DNA of 64,000 nt from Boswellia sacra. Lineage: Eukaryota > Streptophyta > Magnoliopsida > Sapindales > Burseraceae. The stretch is taken from positions 806,001 to 870,000 of the forward strand of contig SNVD02015884.1 of NCBI GenBank assembly GCA_013180625.2. Reading direction: 5' to 3'. Below the pieces are notes generated by a model. That model did not search any database. It was not told the DNA's origin and saw only the letters and a program-made list of their open reading frames with translations. The position numbers were made by a program, and so were the translations under genes. Positions 8,573 to 29,102 of the stretch are shown here, piece after piece; position 1 is the stretch's first letter, and each line of letters begins with the position of its first letter.

Positions 8573-11524
8573 CTAATTGAAGCTTGATGATCTGCTCCAT
8601 CTTTCTTTCAAATATTCCTCCAAGGAAAAGATGTTGCTTTGCTCCATACTACTAAGTGATGTAGAATCATCATCTACATCAAGCAATGCTAGGCCTAAAT
8701 GTAACTCTGCGCATGAATTTGGATAGACTTCATCATCATCGGCATCCGGGCTATCCAAATTCTCATTCGTTTTGTTTAGGTAGTTCACCCACTTTTCAAA
8801 ATCTGTATCCCCTTTCAGGAGGTTCAGAACCTGGAGAAATCAAAATGAAATAAAAATTTCACCCTGCTAGTAAGTACTAACTCAAAACATTTTTCAGGAC
8901 GAGCATTGTCAAGCATAATACTATGAAATGCTTCAGACTACGATTGATACCTCTCTTATTTTAGGGCGAAGCCGAGCTGCCGTTGTGAGACAGAGGGTAG
9001 CTGCAAGGACCATTCTCTGCATTTGGCTCTCATCAAAATTTCCGTCCAGATTAGGATCCAATAAGCTTTTCACATCCCCACTCTCTATTATTGGTTTTGC
9101 CTGAATCCAAAATTCATGTAAATTGTAATGTAAGTTTTATTCCTGCACATCACCGGACACTAATGAAAATATGTAAGATTTTTTTTTTCCAGTGAAGATT
9201 CTTACCCACATAACCAAGCTCTCTTGGCCCTTGGAAGTTTCATAACCGATAGGCTTTCTTCCCGAAAGCAGTTCGAGCAGAACTACACCGAAAGCGTAGA
9301 CATCAATCTTGTCACTGACTTTACCATACATGAAGTATTCAGGAGCAAGATACCCAAATGTTCCAACCACTTCATATTCAGTTAGAAAAGATGAAGTTGT
9401 TGGTCCCCAAATTGCAAGGCCAAAATCGGATAGCTGTCACATACAGGAATTAGCCATGTAAAGAATTTTGAGCTGAACATACAATTGAAAATTATATCAA
9501 TTGAAGATTCATCTGAATCAATCTGGTGAAGTACCTGTGACTCAAATCCGTCTGACAGAAGAATGTTTGAAGACTTGACATCTCGATGAATAACAGGCCT
9601 CGAACATGCATAGTGCAGGTAATTTAAGGCTTCAGCAATCCCAACAGCTACATTATATCTCACTTCCCATGAAAGAAAATGTTTATATTTACCTGTATAT
9701 ATATACCATATAACTCAGATCACATCATTTATGACAAATTGTACCAAGACAAAGAAATCATAGAATCACATTGAAGCTTTACCATGTAGAAATTCTTCTA
9801 AGCTTCCTTTAGACAAGAACTCGTAAACAGAAAGTAGATCATTATCTTCAATGCAGACCCCAAGTAGAGGTGTGATATGTTGGTGCTCCAATGATGATAT
9901 GATTTCAACTTCATGAGCAAAACCCTTCCAATTTTCTTTGGATGACTTCATAATCTTCACTGCCACACGCTTACCATCTGGAAGAATGCCCTTGTACACA
10001 CGGTTACACCCTCCTTTGCCTATCAAATTATCTGTCATGACAAAAGAAGAAAGTTAGAAAGTGCAAAGAGTCTAAAGGAAAATCTACTAAGGACAAGATT
10101 AGACGTCAGAACCTGAGGAAAATTGGGAAGTTGAGGATTTCAGGACCTCATAACTGAACCATTTGAGACCAGATGAGCTTGTTTTCAGCAGAATCTTCAA
10201 GCCTTCTGTTAACTCATCTAACGAGCCATGCCTTATACTCTCATCCACAATGTCACTCATCTCTCTTTCCATTGGCTTTTCCAAGATAGTTGCAAATCGA
10301 AGACTTTGCTGAGGGGAACGATTAGGCAGGCTCATAACCCATTGCACCACAGACAAATTCCTTGCACTCATTGCCTCTGGTGTTGCTAAACTAGCTCTCC
10401 GTAGCAGTGGCCAACCAGGCCTGTTCTCCAGGATATCTCCAGCTAAAACAGAAGATGATGATCTCAAAGAATCACTCCTGCGTTCAGTGACAATACTCAT
10501 ACTTCTATCCATTGAGCTGTCCGTATAACTAAATCTTGCTTCATCTTCCGAGTTTTGCACCAGTTCAAAACTGGATTGCTCAGTCTCAATCTCAGAAGAA
10601 TCACCGAATTCAGATTGGAGTTCTCGAGGACTTCGAGCATCCATTAGACTAAGACTTGGCCTTGGATCTCTTCTAACTCCTGAAACAATAAGAATATTTT
10701 AGCATTTCTAAAAGACCTGCCTGGATTGGATGGTTTTTTTTTTAAAGAGAACAGTCACCAAACCTGGTAGTTCATTGTTGTTGGACCTTCTAAAGACAAT
10801 TCTTCCATTGTGAATAGCCAACACATCAGTGGTTGGATTCAATCTCTTAGTGCAATGTCTAGCCTTGGATGCCCAACCCCTGAAAATGAAATCTGTTTAG
10901 AGTAATCAGAAGAGAATCACACACAATGAAACTTATAAAGAACTTGAGTTTCTAACTGCACCTACCTAAGTTTACTTCGCTTACTTATACCCAAAACTAT
11001 GGCTACAGCAGCATAATTCTTTGCCTCTGTAACCAATATTCTTCGAACCGAACTTCCTGTCACGATCTTCCCCGTAAGATCCACCTGAAACTCAATTTTT
11101 TCAAATCACAATCAAAATGAATATTGTTCTTGTCTTTTCTTTTTTCAACTTTATCAAACACTTGGAAGATTATGAAAGAAAAAGTTTTAATCACAAACCT
11201 GCTTTATAGAACATAATCCTTCATATACTTCTAAATAATCATCCAATAAGGGCCTGTTCTTTGAAGCTTGATCTGATTGATGATTAAGAACAAAAATTTG
11301 AATCAATTTACCAACAATAGACAATCTCAATTGATCAAATTAACCATGAAAAGGGGTTACCACTTACCAGAACTTCTACAAACATGAATAGCAATCACAC
11401 AATCTCCAGGTTCAGCAACTTTCACAAGAGCCCAGCTGAGGAGATCCCTGCTATAGCTATCGATTCGAATCCCAACCAACACATTCTTCTTCTCAACCGT
11501 CTTAATCTTTTCCTCAACTGGCAT
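8573..11524 (-). CDS. cytoplasmic receptor-like kinase with N-terminal USP domain
   Basis: Ten exons (right to left): 11,524-11,368; 11,272-11,199; 11,084-10,966; 10,879-10,764; 10,679-10,113; 10,031-9,783; 9,692-9,535; 9,433-9,206; 9,100-8,951; 8,830-8,573. All join in frame to give 691 residues. Residues 1-150 resemble a universal-stress-protein fold ([19 protein letters not shown]). A Ser-rich linker follows. The kinase starts near 345, with glycine loop [15 protein letters not shown] lysine, HRDVKSSN (an RD kinase), DFG and APEYF. No signal peptide or membrane segment is seen, so it should act in the cytoplasm or at the inner membrane face. It fits Arabidopsis At5g63940-type proteins (RLCK VI), which I recall as poorly characterised. 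The start is the first in-frame ATG (MPVEEK). Its last exon is duplicated at 2,366. Confidence 0.9.
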
Positions 11525-12440
11525 TTTCCTTCTTTTACTGTTGAATTTCTCTACAGCTAAATGAGAATTCCACAAACAAACTCAAAATGCTTTCTATTCT
11601 GCTAATCCTCCCTCAACCAGCAGCAGTGGCAGCTCATCGGCATACTCAAATCTCTCTCTCAACAGCCAAATTATTCCCAGTTCTCGAAACCATCATCTCC
11701 AATCACTGCATTAACAAAAAGCTAAAACATTATTACTTTCCCTCACGCCATCTTTGTATATAATATGATGAGCACTCATAGCCACCACCACTTCCATTTG
11801 TGATCACAAATGAAATCCTTAAAAGAGATTCCAAGAACTCACAATTATAAACAAATCCCATTAAAGTTCACATGTTCTCAAACAATATTAAATTGAATAA
11901 ATCCTTAAAAAATAAATCTTTCATTAACAATTCAATAAAAGAAGTTAAATTAAGCATAGGTTAAACAAGAACGGACAAACTATACTGTACCTAAACTCTG
12001 AACTTTCCAGTCAAATATTCTCCTTTATAGCCTAAGCTAACATGTTTTTATCCAAACCAAAATGCCGACAAAGATGATCATCATCATCATCATCATCACC
12101 TTCACCTTCACCTTCACCTTCACCTACTGCAACTAATATTCAACAACTGAAGAATATTTGCATTAAAATTAATCACAGAAGAAGATTACTAAACTATATT
12201 CAAAAACGGAAAAGAAAAATGATAAAACGGAAGTGGTTTAGTGACGAAAAGGATTCGATAAGCAAATGGGATTTTTAAATGAAATGTTTAAAAGGGGATG
12301 AAGATATGATAAGTGAGAATCGAAGAGCAGAAAGTGTCGGCAAAAAGAGAGAGAGAATTGATGAAGAAAAGTTGATTTAGTGGATTGAGCATTTTTGTTT
12401 GAGAAGTTAGTATACCGGCAAATTTCGCGGGAAACCTACG
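11525..12440 (-). promoter_or_regulatory. 5' leader and promoter of the USP-kinase gene
   Basis: An acceptor-like TTTAGCTGTAG just upstream of the ATG (near 11,553) suggests a leader intron. A pair of simple repeats sits at about 12,076-12,125 (seven or so ATC units running into about four CACCTT units), possibly in the 5' UTR. No open frame is visible. Confidence 0.35.
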
Positions 12441-14432
12441 TTTTCCGGTTATTTCTGATATCGCTATACGTGCATTAATATATTTTTTAACCTGATATCA
12501 CGGGTTATCCAATAAAAGAAACTAACGGTTTTTTTTTTTCTTTCTTTTTTTCTTGTATAAATTCTCTTTTCGCTTCAAAACATTGTCCACTTTGATTTTC
12601 ATTTGCTTAATCAAATGCATTAATGAGTAAGAGATATTAATATTATATATATATATATATATAATTTGGCATATTTCAAAAAAAAATTTGATTTCACTGT
12701 CTATGACGTTTTTAGAAGTTATTGTAAAGACTCTTGTTAGCGGATTCGGTGAAACTATTTGTTGATGGAGAGGCGAGAATTACAGTTTGATGGGATGTAC
12801 TAATAATACGAGTGTTATATATTAAGCTATTTTTTTCATAAAATTACCATTCTCTATTACAAAATTTGTGAGTCTAGCTATGAGATGAATTTTGGAAAAT
12901 TGAAAAAGGAAATTTAAGGGTTCTTTAAGTTTGCTTTTTATTTAATTTTTTTGTAAAAAATAAGAGGGTTTAAATTTTAAAAAAAGGAAATAATTCATAG
13001 ATTAGGAGAATGATAAGGTAAGAAAACAGCAATAATGCGATATCATATTGTTTATGTATATCTATATAGTAATGTTCAATTTTAAAATTAGATTAAGTTT
13101 GTTTGTGTCTTTTTTATCTCTTAATTTCTAATTTTAGTGTTAATTAAAAGTTAAAACTCCCCATTAACTAATACCACAAAATCAAAGTTGGAGTCAACAT
13201 GCCTTCTCACTCTCACATCTTTGGCTATAGAGAAGGGTCAGAACTTGGAAGACTCCTCCACTCGTTTGTTTGACCAAAGAAAAACAATCTAGTGCATGAA
13301 CATATTTACAGTACTTTTTCAACAGTCTTGAATCACATAGCTCATAAATAAAAATCATTGACATCTTCTAATATTTCATCAAAATATAGATAAAATAAAT
13401 ATGTTTAAAATAATCACAACACGTGTCTTAAGGTTACAATTAATACTTTAAAGATTCAGAAAGAGGGTTATTTATAAAAAAAAAAAACCTTTAATTTGAG
13501 TTATTTTCTCAATTTTCTCTATAATATTATACAAATTATACTCAGTGATTGAATATTTATTAGAAGTAGTAACTTATTAATTAAAAATAATGATATTACA
13601 TAATATTTAAGGTGTTAACGTGTATGTTTCGAATACGTGTAAAAGCTGTTCATTATTTTAAAGTTTAATTTCAAGACAAAAAAAAATGATAATTATCTAA
13701 AAATTTCTAAAGTCGGGTCAATTTGTTTAGGATGATGATGAAGCATGGAAGACGCAAGGAAGATCTTTCTTTTTCAATTTTCTTGAATGTTGATAATTAA
13801 TTTTGATTCGTCCAATATCTTGTTTTTAATAAAGTAAATAATTCCTCTTGAACTGCAATTTGTCTTAGTTTATTTATGGTCCCAATTAAGAGGCACTAGA
13901 CTTGATTGTCCATCTTTTTTGTAGCCGAAAGCTATGCGATTGCTAGCTCTTAATTGATAAATAACAAAAACGTGTTATTTACTGCCACTTATCGTGTTAT
14001 TAGGGACCAATGTGTGTGACCTACTTTTATCGGTTGACTTGACTTTGAATTCGATTTTCCCTTTTCTCGATGATGGTTATGTAATAACGTTACCCTAACG
14101 TTTAAAAGATAATATTAATCTTCATAAGATATTGCATTTTTTAAACTTTAGTTAGTTTTCAAACAAGCGCGTTTTATTTCAAAAAAATCAATAGTCTCAA
14201 TATACTTTTCTATGGGATATGAAAATACCTTTGAAAATAATGTAATATTTAAAAAAAGAATGATTCTTTTCACCCTCTTAGGAATCAAAAGTCTTTGTAT
14301 TTTTTTTTTTTGAAAAGTCTAGGATTTGGGCCAACCGCGCCTCCTCAAAAGTCTTTGTATGATTGGGCTTGCATCTCACATCGTTTGGGAAAGATATATA
14401 AAATAATCTTACATACTCTGTGAACTCCTCAA

Positions 14433-14700
14433 GCTGTTATAAAATTTGAGAGCAAAACCATAATAGATTGTGTGTCTAAAGCAGATAATATCTGTCACTA
14501 GACTAGTGTGTTAGGTGGGACTTGTCGTTATAAAAACCGAGAACAAAACCATAACGGATTACGTGTCCAAAGCGGACAATATCCGACCCTGGACTAGGAT
14601 GTCAGGTGAGGGGTGTTGTAATAAAATTCGAGAACAAAATCATAAAAATATCCGATCCTAGACCAGGGCGTTAGGAGTGTTATCACCTCTCAAAAGGATT
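14433..14700. repeat. three tandem units of about 90 bases
   Basis: The core of each unit holds ACCATAAYRGATT, then GTGTCYAAAGCRGAYAATAT, then a CTAGACTAGTGTGTTAGG-like end. Units start about 14,435, 14,525 and 14,616, and the third has an internal deletion. Just upstream, CTCACATCGTTTGGGAAA (about 14,376) resembles the TCCCACATCGGTTGGGA motif of dispersed plant repeats. It looks like a degenerate dispersed repeat that also amplified in tandem. Confidence 0.65.
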
Positions 14701-16584
14701 TACATTATGTTACAAATATCTTTGTTCAATCTCTATAGTGTATTAGAATACTTTAAAATTTAAATTAAACAAAAACCTTAAAAAATCAGTTGAAGATTGA
14801 TTCTAAATGTAATTAGTTTGAAACTTAAAAAGTAGAAACCTTGATTCTAGGCTGATCCGATACCCTTTTTTTCGGTCTCTTCAAAAGTTTTGTCCATTTA
14901 TTCTATTTTACAAAACAATGAATCATCAAACGTGACTCAAGTTTGAAAGTGAAATGCTAACAAATAAGCGTTTTTTGACTACATTAATTAATTACCAATT
15001 AAATATAATGATGATAGATCTTCCACTCTAACCACTCTTATGTCGTTTTTCAACACACGTGTATCCAAGTCAGCAAATCTACCTCCGGTGCAGCCTAGAC
15101 GTGTAAGATGCTTATAATTCCCCAAGGTCTTTTGACGAAAATTTCACGGTGCTCATGACCTTAATATTGTATCAAATTGTTATTTAATCAAAGCTTACAT
15201 TACCCAGTAATAACATAACTAGTATGGATTGATTGCATAGAGTATTGTTATTTTACATTGTCATCATCTTGAGAGTTGATATTACATATAACACTTCGTA
15301 ATCTCATAACTCTCGAGAGATGATCCCATGTAGCCATTCACTCATATCTATCCTTTATTTGTTTACATAAAGTAAGGCGTCATGCTTGAACACTAAATAA
15401 TATCCAAGTTCAAAGTGAATACTATTTGATCTCTCCCGAGAGTTTATAGGAGTTATGAATTATCACACGCAATATTTCTACGTACAAATTGTAGCAAATG
15501 TTGTCTTATTTTTTTAAGAAATCATTAATTTGCTTTTTACTATTTTCAATAAACATTTTACGATATCATTATTATTAGGTTTCGTCAAATTCTCTCACTA
15601 ATATAAGATATAAATAACTTAAATAATATTATTCTTGTAAATTATATATATAAACTGATACAACATCACTTATTAATTCATATATCAGTATTCTTTATTA
15701 AATGAGTTAATTTTATATATTTACTTAATCAGAATTGTTAATAAATTTGTCTGTATGTAACTTTATACATTTCGATAGTAAATGATTTGATAGAATTTGT
15801 TAATATGAATGTGATGGAAAACCTGGTTTGGAAATATCTAAAGAGAGATTAATGATTTTTTAAATTGGGTGTTTAGCATTTACAGTGTAGCTATTGATAT
15901 TAATAATTATTGTTCTTTCTTTTATCTACCTTTATTCGATTCATGAATGATGAAACCTTACACGTTGACTGAGTTTATTGGGTCAATGATTATGCATAGA
16001 ATGTATAATCATGATCATCTAAAACTAAAAGAAGAAATCAATCTAAAGAAGAATGAAACCATATAATTAAATCAACCATCTCTTTGATCTCTACAAGTTT
16101 CTGATTCCTTGAATGATTGAACAATTAAACTGACAACTAATTAAACGCGACACTTGAATTTCTGAAGAATTCAAAATTTTTAATTAAAAAAAAAAGAAGA
16201 AGAAGCAACGTGGGGGCCTGATTGAAATAGTTTTGGAGGGATGTATAGAGAAGTATATATTAAAAAAAAGAGGTGACGGTCCAAGTATATGGCCAGCTGC
16301 CGCAACTTTTGGTAAAATAATACGAAACCAAATCAAATTGCATCACCCACTTTGTAACCATCTACTTGTATGACATCTATTTATTTTTATTATATTTATA
16401 AAAGAATATAAAGGAAAACAATGCTCCACCATCCATTTGCTTTCAAATCACAGGGGAAGAGCCTGGGGATCATATCTAAGGGAATGCTATGAAATCAGCA
16501 AAAAAATTATTTCATATTAAAATATAAATATATAAATAGCTTGACGGCCAAGGAATTTATTAAAATAAGAAAGAAACATGTATG

Positions 16585-17296
16585 CAGTAGCGGAGCCAAA
16601 AAATTTAACTAATAGGAGCAAAGTCTAACCAACGAGAAAATGAAAAAAAAAATTAATCAAAATCATAATAACAATAACAAGAAAATTCATTTACATATTT
16701 CTATTAAAACATTATTATTCCTCTAAAAAATTATTTCACATCCAATGAAAAATGATGTTGATTTTTATTAGATGAATAATTGAATATTATGATAAGTAAT
16801 ATTACCATATCACTTGACCTTTGACAAAAATATTATTTGGGATGATATTTGAGTTAATTTTTTGGGAGGAAGATTACTCTTGTGTTAATAAATTTACCAT
16901 TTTCATGTTCTGAATACAATTAAATCTCATTAATACGAGGTTGAAGGGTTAAAACTTCAGAAACGAGAGTTAAAATGCTTGAAAGATTTTTATTCGGTTC
17001 TTAGAGAATTCAATTAGAAAGAGTTTTATGCGACACTTGGAGATTAAAATGGAAAGTTGAAAATTTTTTTATATTTAGTTAAAAGGAAAAAAAAAAAAAG
17101 AAGAAAATTGATGAAAATAAGAAGTTTAATAAATTGGATCAAGCAAGTAATGAGTGAGTTGATTTATTGAAGAAAAAATTAGCAATAAAGTAAACATAAT
17201 AAATCCTCTAAGAATATCTTTTAGGTGAATTTAGTATAAATATTTGTTCCTCTGGGGGCAATTGCCCCCTAATCTTAGTATGTGGCTCCGCCACTG
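16585..17296. mobile_element. non-autonomous hAT-like DNA transposon
   Basis: The terminal inverted repeats are CAGTAGCGGAGCCA on the left and CAGTGGCGGAGCCA (reverse complement of the right end), 13 of 14 identical. The flanks are an 8-base duplication with one mismatch: CATGTATG (16,577-16,584) and CATGTTTG (17,297-17,304). Eight-base target duplications and CAG ends fit the hAT superfamily. The 712-base interior has no transposase frame. It is AT-rich, with GGGGGCAATTGCCCCC-like sequence next to the right end. Confidence 0.75.
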
Positions 17297-20200
17297 CATG
17301 TTTGTATATGTATGTGCTTGAAACTTTAATCTATTGTTGGTTTTGAGTTTGAATTTGTATGGTTTTGACTTTAAGCTTCTTACAAAAAACCTTGTATTAA
17401 TAAGATGAAAAATTTTATACATATATATATATAACTCAGTGAATTTCTCTAATAAAGAATCAGAACTAAAACTCCACGTATTTGAAAAATTATGATATTG
17501 TTAAGTTTGCTAATTTATCTAAAAAGTTAAGCTAGTAGGTACTTAACAATAATTTTGTAATTCGATATATCTTCTCACATGCATAGTCTCATTTTTTTTT
17601 TCTTTTGGCATATGGAGCAGGCCTCACAACTCTTTTTTTATGTGGAATCAATATAATTTCTTTTTTTTTATTTTATAATAAGTTAAATGACTCTGATATC
17701 ATGTTATATTTGTCACTTTAATCTTTTAGGTAAAGTCTTAATGTTAGTTTTATCTTTCAATAGATATTAACCATTTTTTAAGTGAGCTAATAAGGTTATA
17801 TTTTTGATCTTTTACAAAAAGATCTCATCTCGGTGGGATGAAATCTCTTACATATATAATTTAGTTACATTTCTCAAAGTGATAATCTAAAGTGAAACTC
17901 TACACTCATCTCACTCTTTTGTAACATTCTATATTTTATGTCTTAAGCAGCGAAAGAAGCAACCAAATTTTATGCCAATTTCAGTGAATTATTTGGTTAA
18001 TAATGGAGGCCCTCAGAGTTTGCGAACGTAGCATGTTGTAATAAACATATCACGAAAAGTGATAAGTATAATCAAAACAGATTTAATTATTACAATTTGG
18101 TTAATAAGCATATTTGATGTAGCAACTACTATGATTCGGTAGGTGAGCAACAAAACTAACTTGACAGTACTAGACTGACAATGACTTCTGCTACCTTCTG
18201 AGTTTGATAATTGAGTTTTTGATTTTATATATTTGTCTCTGAAGGGTTAGCTTTTCTTTCAGTTTCTCGGAAAAGAAAAGGGGGTCCCAATTTAGCTTTT
18301 GTTTAATGGAGGGCAGTTTAACACCTCATTTTGGATTTAAAGTATGATTAGTGATGTTAGTTTGATATAAATGGTTTGTTTAATATTGTTTTAGATGGCT
18401 GAAGAGATCTGTTGTTGCCAACTTTCAAAATCAAACAATGGCAGGTTAGAGAGAGATATCCATGAATTGAAGATGATAAAAATGTCAAAAGGTGGGAGGC
18501 GTGGAGTCCTGTCAAATGGACTTGATTAGTCAAACCAACTTGAATGACATTGCTTTGATAACATAATTTACAATTTTTAAAATCCTGAGCGTGAAGTTTT
18601 GGAAGATTTAGCACAATAAATTAATCAGTAAATTAACAAGTCAAGTGACTGACATTTAAAGTAAAGTTAAGAAGAGTGTGTCAATTGGGTTGTAGAAACT
18701 GGAAAAAGCATCTATTGTTGACTTAAGCTACATATGTTAAGATTGGTAGAAGTTGAAAGTATTAGCTAAAAATGTAGGTAATTAGCCCACAGTTGATCAG
18801 AATTGGTGGGAGCACACGTTGAAAAACTAAAATAATATACTAACAGTAAAAAAGATTCACAAACAAGAATCAGGAAGTATAGCCTCGAAGAATTAAAAAA
18901 TCAATTGGGCTGAGGAGTCTTGCAAACTTCTTAATGGTAAGAATTACAAGTTGAGAATAGGAATATAAGACAGAGGAAAACTCTATCCCTTTTAGTGTCA
19001 GTAAAGCTAACATATTTACAAGTAGAGGCCAACTGTTTTCTAGTTTAAAACCTGAATTTAACTTATTTTCATATTTAAGATGTTTTTATAATGTTTATTT
19101 CTTTATCTTAAGAGTTAATCTAAAACATTTTATTCTGAATAGAAAAGGGTAAAATTTTAGCTTTTATTTGAATATAAATGTCTGAATTATTTATTACTCC
19201 TCTAATTCACTTAATTGCTCTTATAAAAATTCATTTATGACCAATTTATATACAGCGTACTATTTTAATTTTAGAATATTATTATTTATTTCTAATTTTA
19301 TATCATGGTTCTTTATATATTTTTAAAGTTATTTTATATTCATTTAGCTTATTTATATATCAAATTCTTTTAGAAAAAAATAAATTTTTTACTCAGTTAT
19401 AAACATTTAAATAAATTAAATTCACAACAAATATTGATATGCAAATATTTTTACTACATGAGATACAATCACAATTAAAAATAATATATATAAATATGGA
19501 TATATGTGTAAACTATCAGTTTTCAGACATTTCAATTAAGCTATTAAAATAAAAAATACACATATCATTCATATTTTTACATTCAGACCTATTTAGATTT
19601 CAGTTCAATTCATACATAGTCAAAGTTTTCGACAAAAAAACAATCGTGCCTCTAGATGTACCTATTGAGAATTCCAGGGGTTAAGGCCTTTCTAGTTTTA
19701 GGGTGAACAGTAGAAAATCTACTTAATTAGGAGAAAATCTGTCCAAACACCCCACGATCGACCGGATCCATGAACATTTATACAGATATCCTGAGAATGG
19801 AAGGATACATGAGCACCCCATGTAAGGAAGTCTTTTTACTTAATTGGTTAAACATTGAAGCCCAACAATCTGCACAGTTTCAGGGTGTACATAGGCCTCT
19901 TAAAATCTGAAATCCATTGACGGTTGATAGTAGATGGAGCTGTATTGAAATGCATGGAGTCCCTCATTTGCCAAAGCCAAGATTTGAATTTATATATTAT
20001 ATATTTTCTGAGTAGCAAAGAACTTTTCTTAGTTTGAGAATGGACATGGCAAGTTCTCTCGGGAGATGGATCTGCGTTCTCAGAATAACATGAGGATGTT
20101 CACACAACTGAAATTAGATAACAGACTCTCTTAACCATACTACATTTATTGTCAAGGCAGACCAAACAGGGGCAACTGTGCAGGATTTTACATTCACACA

Positions 20201-20418
20201 GCCTATATTATATATACTTGAAAACATGCTTCAGGATCCAAGTATAAAACCAAACTGGTCAACCATTTATTATTCCGAGAAACACTCTCAAATTACACTC
20301 AGATTACAAGTTATGACCATGGTACAATTTCATATCTATAGCTGACCGAGGTAGTAGGACTCTCAGACGACAGAAAATAATTCAGAGACCAAAAGAAGAG
20401 GAGAGGTGACATCAGGAT

Positions 20419-21199
<781 letters not shown>

Positions 21200-22397
21200 T
21201 AAAGTAATGATAGTGCTATAATGATCAGTCTGAGGTCACAAATGTTGAGATTCTAGAGAATTAGTGAAAATTTTGAGAAAAGGGAACTAAACTATGATAT
21301 GCATGCACTGCAAAAGGGAAGGTGAAGGTGTATTTAATGGTGAAATTGCAGGTGATGGAGAAGAAGCGTGTAAACTGCAGAGGTCCACCGATTCTTATCA
21401 TGAAAGTGGGCACAGTATAAATTCCCAGAGGACAAAAAGTAGCAAGTAAAGAATCATGAAGCTGTAGTTTCGTGAATTTATTTAATAAAAAAAAAAAGGA
21501 ACTTGAAAGATATTTTCTACAAGACCACAAAGAGAATATCATCTCATTCCTTCTCTTTATTTGGTCAACCATGTCATTCCACACTTGTTAAACATACAAA
21601 ACTATGACTATACAAAACAAAATGATTCTTAATTCGATTTCTAGAGCCAAGGGTTATTTTCACTGAATGGCTTAAATTTCAGGAAAATGCCTTTAGGAAG
21701 TATCTTGGTAATCACTACAACTTCCAGCCACTAGACACAACCAATGCCAGAAAAAGAAAAAGATTCGAACTTAGCTAATGAGCTAGAAGAGATTGTTCTT
21801 GAGAATCTTGGAAAGCTATGATGGTGATGGATGTAAAAGGCACCACCGATATTGATACAAGTAAATCCTTTTAAAAGCAAAATCTGCCCACCAAAAATAT
21901 TCTACATACCCATAACGTTCTTTCTTGTTTTTATTGACTTTCTACTTCTCTTTCTGCACCATCAAAGGCCCGGAACAAGTGGCCCTATGCATATTTCATT
22001 GCAAAACAACAAATATATTGAACGTTCCTCAACATACAGAATCAGCATCAGTGATTTTGAAACATAAAGATGACCCGTCGACAGTTCTCACAGAAAAGAT
22101 TTCCTTCAATTTAGTTAATACAATATCAGATCTAGACCTAAATAAACAAAGAGGTAGGCATGTTAACGAACTTATTGTGAATCATTAATATACAAATTGA
22201 AACACAACCCAGACAGAAACAAATACATGATTTCATGCTTCTACATAGCCCCCTAGTTAGTCGATCGAGACAATAAGCCTCAGTCTGCTCCTTCCTTCAC
22301 TCTCCAGGTAGGAAGAGACGAGAAAAACAATGAGGGTAAGAACAAAGATAAATGGCCAATTGGTCATGTTTCTCTCATAGAACTCGTCTTTTGAAGA
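21200..22397. other. spacer between E2 and ROP genes
   Basis: This probably contains the E2 5' UTR and promoter on the left and the ROP 3' UTR on the right. Short frames near 21,261-21,584 and 21,852-22,188 have no domain features and are not called. Confidence 0.5.
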
Positions 22398-28440
<6,043 letters not shown>

Positions 28441-29102
28441 AGTTGATCCTTTCATTTTAATTCCGAGCACAAGGTAGTTATCAGACATTTCTGAAGAAAA
28501 ACAAGTTAAAAATTAAGAATCAGTATAACCATAATGTTTATACAGAAATAAGAGGAAAGCAGAGAGGTAAACTTTCATCATATTCTTCGGATAGTTGATA
28601 AAATTAAAATAATGACCTCCACACATAATCTGAAAAAATGTGGAAAACATACCCTTACAGTGATTAAATCCTGCAATATCTTTTTGCTTATTAATCAACG
28701 TTTTTGTCGAACGGACAATCAACTTGTTTGAGCTATGAAATAAGTCAGCAGAGCCCAATGATTTCCTTAACCTTAAACGATACAAATGACAGTGAGGATA
28801 ATCATCCAAAATATTGTATTGTAAACGTGGATGATCAAGCTAAATGGCTCTAGACTTAAGCTTACAAAACTAATCTGCAGGATTAATCACAATAATTAAA
28901 CATTATGGTCATAACTTAGACCTCTCATCCTGATCATCTGTGGAGTCCACAGAAACTATCCAAGATGATAGTCATCAGTAAATATTTCCTCAGCATTTTA
29001 TCTTGCAAAGCCATGGTTTTAACCACAAACATGAATCATAATTCTGTGATTTTTTATGAAAGTTCAATGGAGCAGTGAGCGGGTGAGAATTAACAAGAAT
29101 AC
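28441..29102 (-). other. 3' flank of MCM10
   Basis: This region follows the MCM10 stop codon on the minus strand. Part of it is probably 3' UTR. No other gene is visible. Confidence 0.4.

Larger units (their letters stand above)
6388..8885. repeat. right copy of the partial tandem duplication
   Basis: This is the partner of 1-2,685. It contains the second lysine-rich pseudogene and the true last exon of the USP-kinase. Because this copy's kinase exon is joined to the other nine, it carries the ancestral context on its right side. Confidence 0.9.
12441..20418. other. 8-kb gene-poor region
   Basis: No supportable gene. It holds AT-rich DNA, a (TA)n run near 12,639-12,662, the 90-bp tandem repeat at 14,433-14,700 and the hAT-like element at 16,585-17,296. 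Around 17,678-17,706, a TGACTCTGATATCATGTTA motif resembles the reverse of the TGGTATCAGAGC primer-binding-site context common in plant LTR elements. The rightmost part is probably the 3' UTR of the E2 gene. Confidence 0.6.

Noticed and set aside
14285..14360. 16-base direct repeat TCAAAAGTCTTTGTAT on both sides of 44 bases
   Set aside because: The span between is too short and T-rich to be an inserted element; it may be local slippage or recombination.
18357..18614. 85-residue minus-strand frame in the gene-poor region
   Set aside because: No recognisable domain, no neighbours to explain it, and ordinary intergenic composition.
28513..28809. 98-residue minus-strand frame downstream of MCM10
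   Set aside because: No recognisable domain; probably 3' flank.
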